Positions 4,439 through 6,184 of a DNA stretch of 6,184 nucleotides are shown here, piece by piece. The notes below the pieces were generated by a model that saw nothing but the letters and a program-made list of their open reading frames with translations, was not told where the DNA came from and did not search any database. Position numbers and translations under genes: made by a program. Numbering within the stretch: the stretch's first letter is position 1; the number at the start of each line of letters is the position of its first letter. The stretch is from Ignavibacteria bacterium (lineage in GTDB: Bacteria > Bacteroidota > Ignavibacteria > Tepidaquicellales > Tepidaquicellaceae). The stretch spans positions 1 to 6,184 of the forward strand of contig JAGPCH010000105.1 in assembly GCA_018058125.1 (NCBI GenBank), in the 5' to 3' direction.

Positions 4439-6184
4439 ATGAAAACTCAAAATTTATGCTTCTCTTTTCTTTTGATAATAATATTGATCCTTCAGTCTTC
4501 TAGTTCACATAGTCAGTCCAAAGATGTGAACTTTAACATTTCCACCAACAGCATATACTTTCCGGGTGAGGATATTAATATGAATATGTATTCATATGAT
4601 TACGGAAATAAAAAAGACGGGCGAAAAAACATTACTTTTGAGATTTCAGTTTTAAAAATAAAAGACATAGATGCGTTTTATTCAAAACAATCTTCACGGT
4701 ATAATCTTGATGTGTTAAGCAAAGACAGTCTCAATCTTTTGTATCTTACCGAAGAAGTTTCATCTTTTGAAAAAACATTAAGCTCGAAAAGAGATTATGG
4801 TTATTTGTATATCAATGAAACCATTCCGATTAAAGTAAATTCCAAAGGCGCATATCTGATACAAGTAAAATCCGGTAACAAAGTCGCTTACTGCGGATTC
4901 ATTATCTCTGATTTAGGAATGGTTTCCAAAGCAGGAAATAATTCAATGCTTGCTTATGTAGTCGACAGAAGATCCGGTAATCCGATTTCAAATGCACAGT
5001 TGAGTTTCTATATAGGAACTAATCAGATCGGCGCAGGAAAGACAATGGATGGAATGTTTTACCAGACTGTAACAGATGAAGTTAAAGTGAATACCGGCTC
5101 GGATGAAGATTCAAAACCGATGATAATAGGAAAGCATAATGATGATATAGTTCTGTCTGATGCTTATATGTTCTTCGGATACAATCAGAATAAATATTAC
5201 ACCTACATTTTCACCGAACAGCCTGTTTACAGAACCAGCTCGGAAGTTAATTTCAAAGGGACGATAAGAAAAAATACTTCCAGCGGAATGGAACCTCTCA
5301 GCAATAAAGAGTTGACAGTAATTATCAAAGACTCGAAAAATTCTGAAGTGTATAAGGAATTAGTTAAAACAAATAGTAACGGAAGTTTTGACGGATCATA
5401 TAAAATTGATGAGAACGGTGCGTTAGGTGATTATTATATTTATGCTAATATAGATGAGAACAATTCCTACAGCGCGCCTTTCACTGTCGAGCAATATAAA
5501 AAGCCTGAATATAAAGTAACCGTCACAACTGACAGAAATCAGTATTTCGGTCATGACGAACTAAAAGCAGAGATCGATGCCAGATATTATTTTGGAAGTC
5601 CTGTTACGGAAGCAACTGTTGAATTCAATATTTATAAAGTAAGATATTACAAGCCTTGGTGGATGTTCTCAGAATATTCATGGTGGTATTCCGACTATTA
5701 TGAAAATCAGGATGATAATCAGAAATTCAACGGAGCGGAATTTATTTATTCCGGAAGCGGTCAGCTTGACAGTGAAGGGAAACTTTCAATTGATTACAAA
5801 ATTAATGAAGACTTCAAATCCGAAGACCGTGGCTACTATGACTGGTACAGACCTTACTATAACAATTCGGATTACAAATACATTGTGCAGGCAAAAGTAA
5901 CAGATAAATCACGACGTGAGATCTCGGGGAATACGACCGCATTTGTTACAAGAGGCGGATTTTCTTTGACAGCGAAAACTGATAAATATATTTATAAACC
6001 TTCCGAGACTGTTAATATTACGGTCAATGCTTTTGACTTTGCTGATAAGCCTGTCGAAACTGAATTTGAAGCAACTGTTTATAAGACCAACTGGAACAGA
6101 GATTACAGCAAAGAAGACAAAGACCTGAAACAAACTATAAAAGGAAGTACAAAGATCGACGGAAAGGGAATTGTAAGTTACAAT
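4439..6184 (+). CDS. Alpha-2-macroglobulin-like protein, N-terminal part (3' end beyond window)
   Basis: The frame from the ATG at 4439 is open for 582 codons to the window edge. A signal peptide is visible: K2, a hydrophobic core at about 8-18, then a Ser-rich end with possible cleavage after SHSQ (23-26). There is no lipobox cysteine. Bacterial A2M landmarks follow in order: AYLIQV at 138-143, SDLGMVSK at 157-164, VVDRRSGNPISNAQLSF at 174-190, the MG-domain signature TEQPVYR with NFKGTIR (259-277; compare T-D-R-P-x-Y-R-P-G in relatives), VEQYKKPEYKV at 350-359, and a later MG strand set AFVTRGGFSL with KYIYKP. Two aromatic-rich stretches lie at 403-421 and 466-481. The bait region, any thioester motif (CxEQ) and the complement-like domain would lie beyond the window, since family members exceed 1,500 residues. 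Such proteins are thought to trap proteases at the cell envelope. No Shine-Dalgarno sequence or convincing promoter is seen. It is divergent from the DUF2461 operon, with 144 bp between starts. Confidence 0.88.
   Translation, partial: MKTQNLCFSFLLIIILILQSSSSHSQSKDVNFNISTNSIYFPGEDINMNMYSYDYGNKKDGRKNITFEISVLKIKDIDAFYSKQSSRYNLDVLSKDSLNLLYLTEEVSSFEKTLSSKRDYGYLYINETIPIKVNSKGAYLIQVKSGNKVAYCGFIISDLGMVSKAGNNSMLAYVVDRRSGNPISNAQLSFYIGTNQIGAGKTMDGMFYQTVTDEVKVNTGSDEDSKPMIIGKHNDDIVLSDAYMFFGYNQNKYYTYIFTEQPVYRTSSEVNFKGTIRKNTSSGMEPLSNKELTVIIKDSKNSEVYKELVKTNSNGSFDGSYKIDENGALGDYYIYANIDENNSYSAPFTVEQYKKPEYKVTVTTDRNQYFGHDELKAEIDARYYFGSPVTEATVEFNIYKVRYYKPWWMFSEYSWWYSDYYENQDDNQKFNGAEFIYSGSGQLDSEGKLSIDYKINEDFKSEDRGYYDWYRPYYNNSDYKYIVQAKVTDKSRREISGNTTAFVTRGGFSLTAKTDKYIYKPSETVNITVNAFDFADKPVETEFEATVYKTNWNRDYSKEDKDLKQTIKGSTKIDGKGIVSYN

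Noticed and set aside
5909..6133. Minus-strand 74-codon open frame with a hydrophobic start near the right edge
   Set aside because: It is antisense to the macroglobulin-like coding frame, which continues without a stop and carries family motifs through this stretch.
1..6184. Signs of a mobile element, CRISPR array, defence system or RNA gene
   Set aside because: No transposase, integrase, terminal repeats, regularly spaced repeats, tRNA-like cloverleaf or rRNA segment could be found. All coding regions are ordinary chromosomal families with similar composition.

Overview
The window is AT-rich chromosomal DNA from a bacterium that is probably in the Bacteroidota/Chlorobiota/Ignavibacteriota group. 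This placement is an inference. It rests on the AT-rich intergenic regions, on gene starts that mostly lack a Shine-Dalgarno sequence, and on the gene content: a DUF4397 lipoprotein, DUF2461, a DoxX membrane protein and a large alpha-2-macroglobulin-like protein. Nothing here looks like a mobile element, phage, CRISPR array, RNA gene or toxin-antitoxin/defence system.

Layout. (1) Positions 694 to 1, minus strand: the N-terminal three quarters or so of a TIGR01777-type NAD(P)-dependent sugar epimerase-like protein, cut by the window edge. (2) Positions 695-829: a divergent intergenic region with a perfect 18-bp palindrome, a short direct repeat and a plausible promoter for the next gene. (3) Positions 830-1543, plus strand: a secreted lipoprotein with two DUF4397 repeats, starting at TTG behind the only clear Shine-Dalgarno sequence in the window. 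(4) Positions 1565-1599: a hairpin terminator shared by two convergent transcription units. (5) Positions 4294 to 1598, minus strand: a tight four-gene operon, in transcription order a DUF2461 protein, an alpha/beta hydrolase, a DoxX-family membrane protein and truA (tRNA pseudouridine synthase). The DoxX and truA genes overlap by 11 bp. A good sigma70-like promoter lies about 70-95 bp upstream of the first gene. (6) Positions 4439-6184, plus strand: the first 582 codons of an exported alpha-2-macroglobulin-like protein. Its frame is open to the window edge and carries the MG-domain signatures of the family.

The genes do not form an obvious shared pathway. The operon combines one housekeeping RNA-modification enzyme with three poorly characterised proteins (a hydrolase, a four-helix membrane protein and DUF2461), and the two flanking plus-strand genes encode envelope or secreted proteins. 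I find no convincing new biological system. The points most worth a second look are the operon promoter whose -10 box sits inside a dyad, the asymmetric two-way terminator that contains the truA stop codon, and the aromatic-rich segments of the macroglobulin-like protein, which lacks a lipobox.
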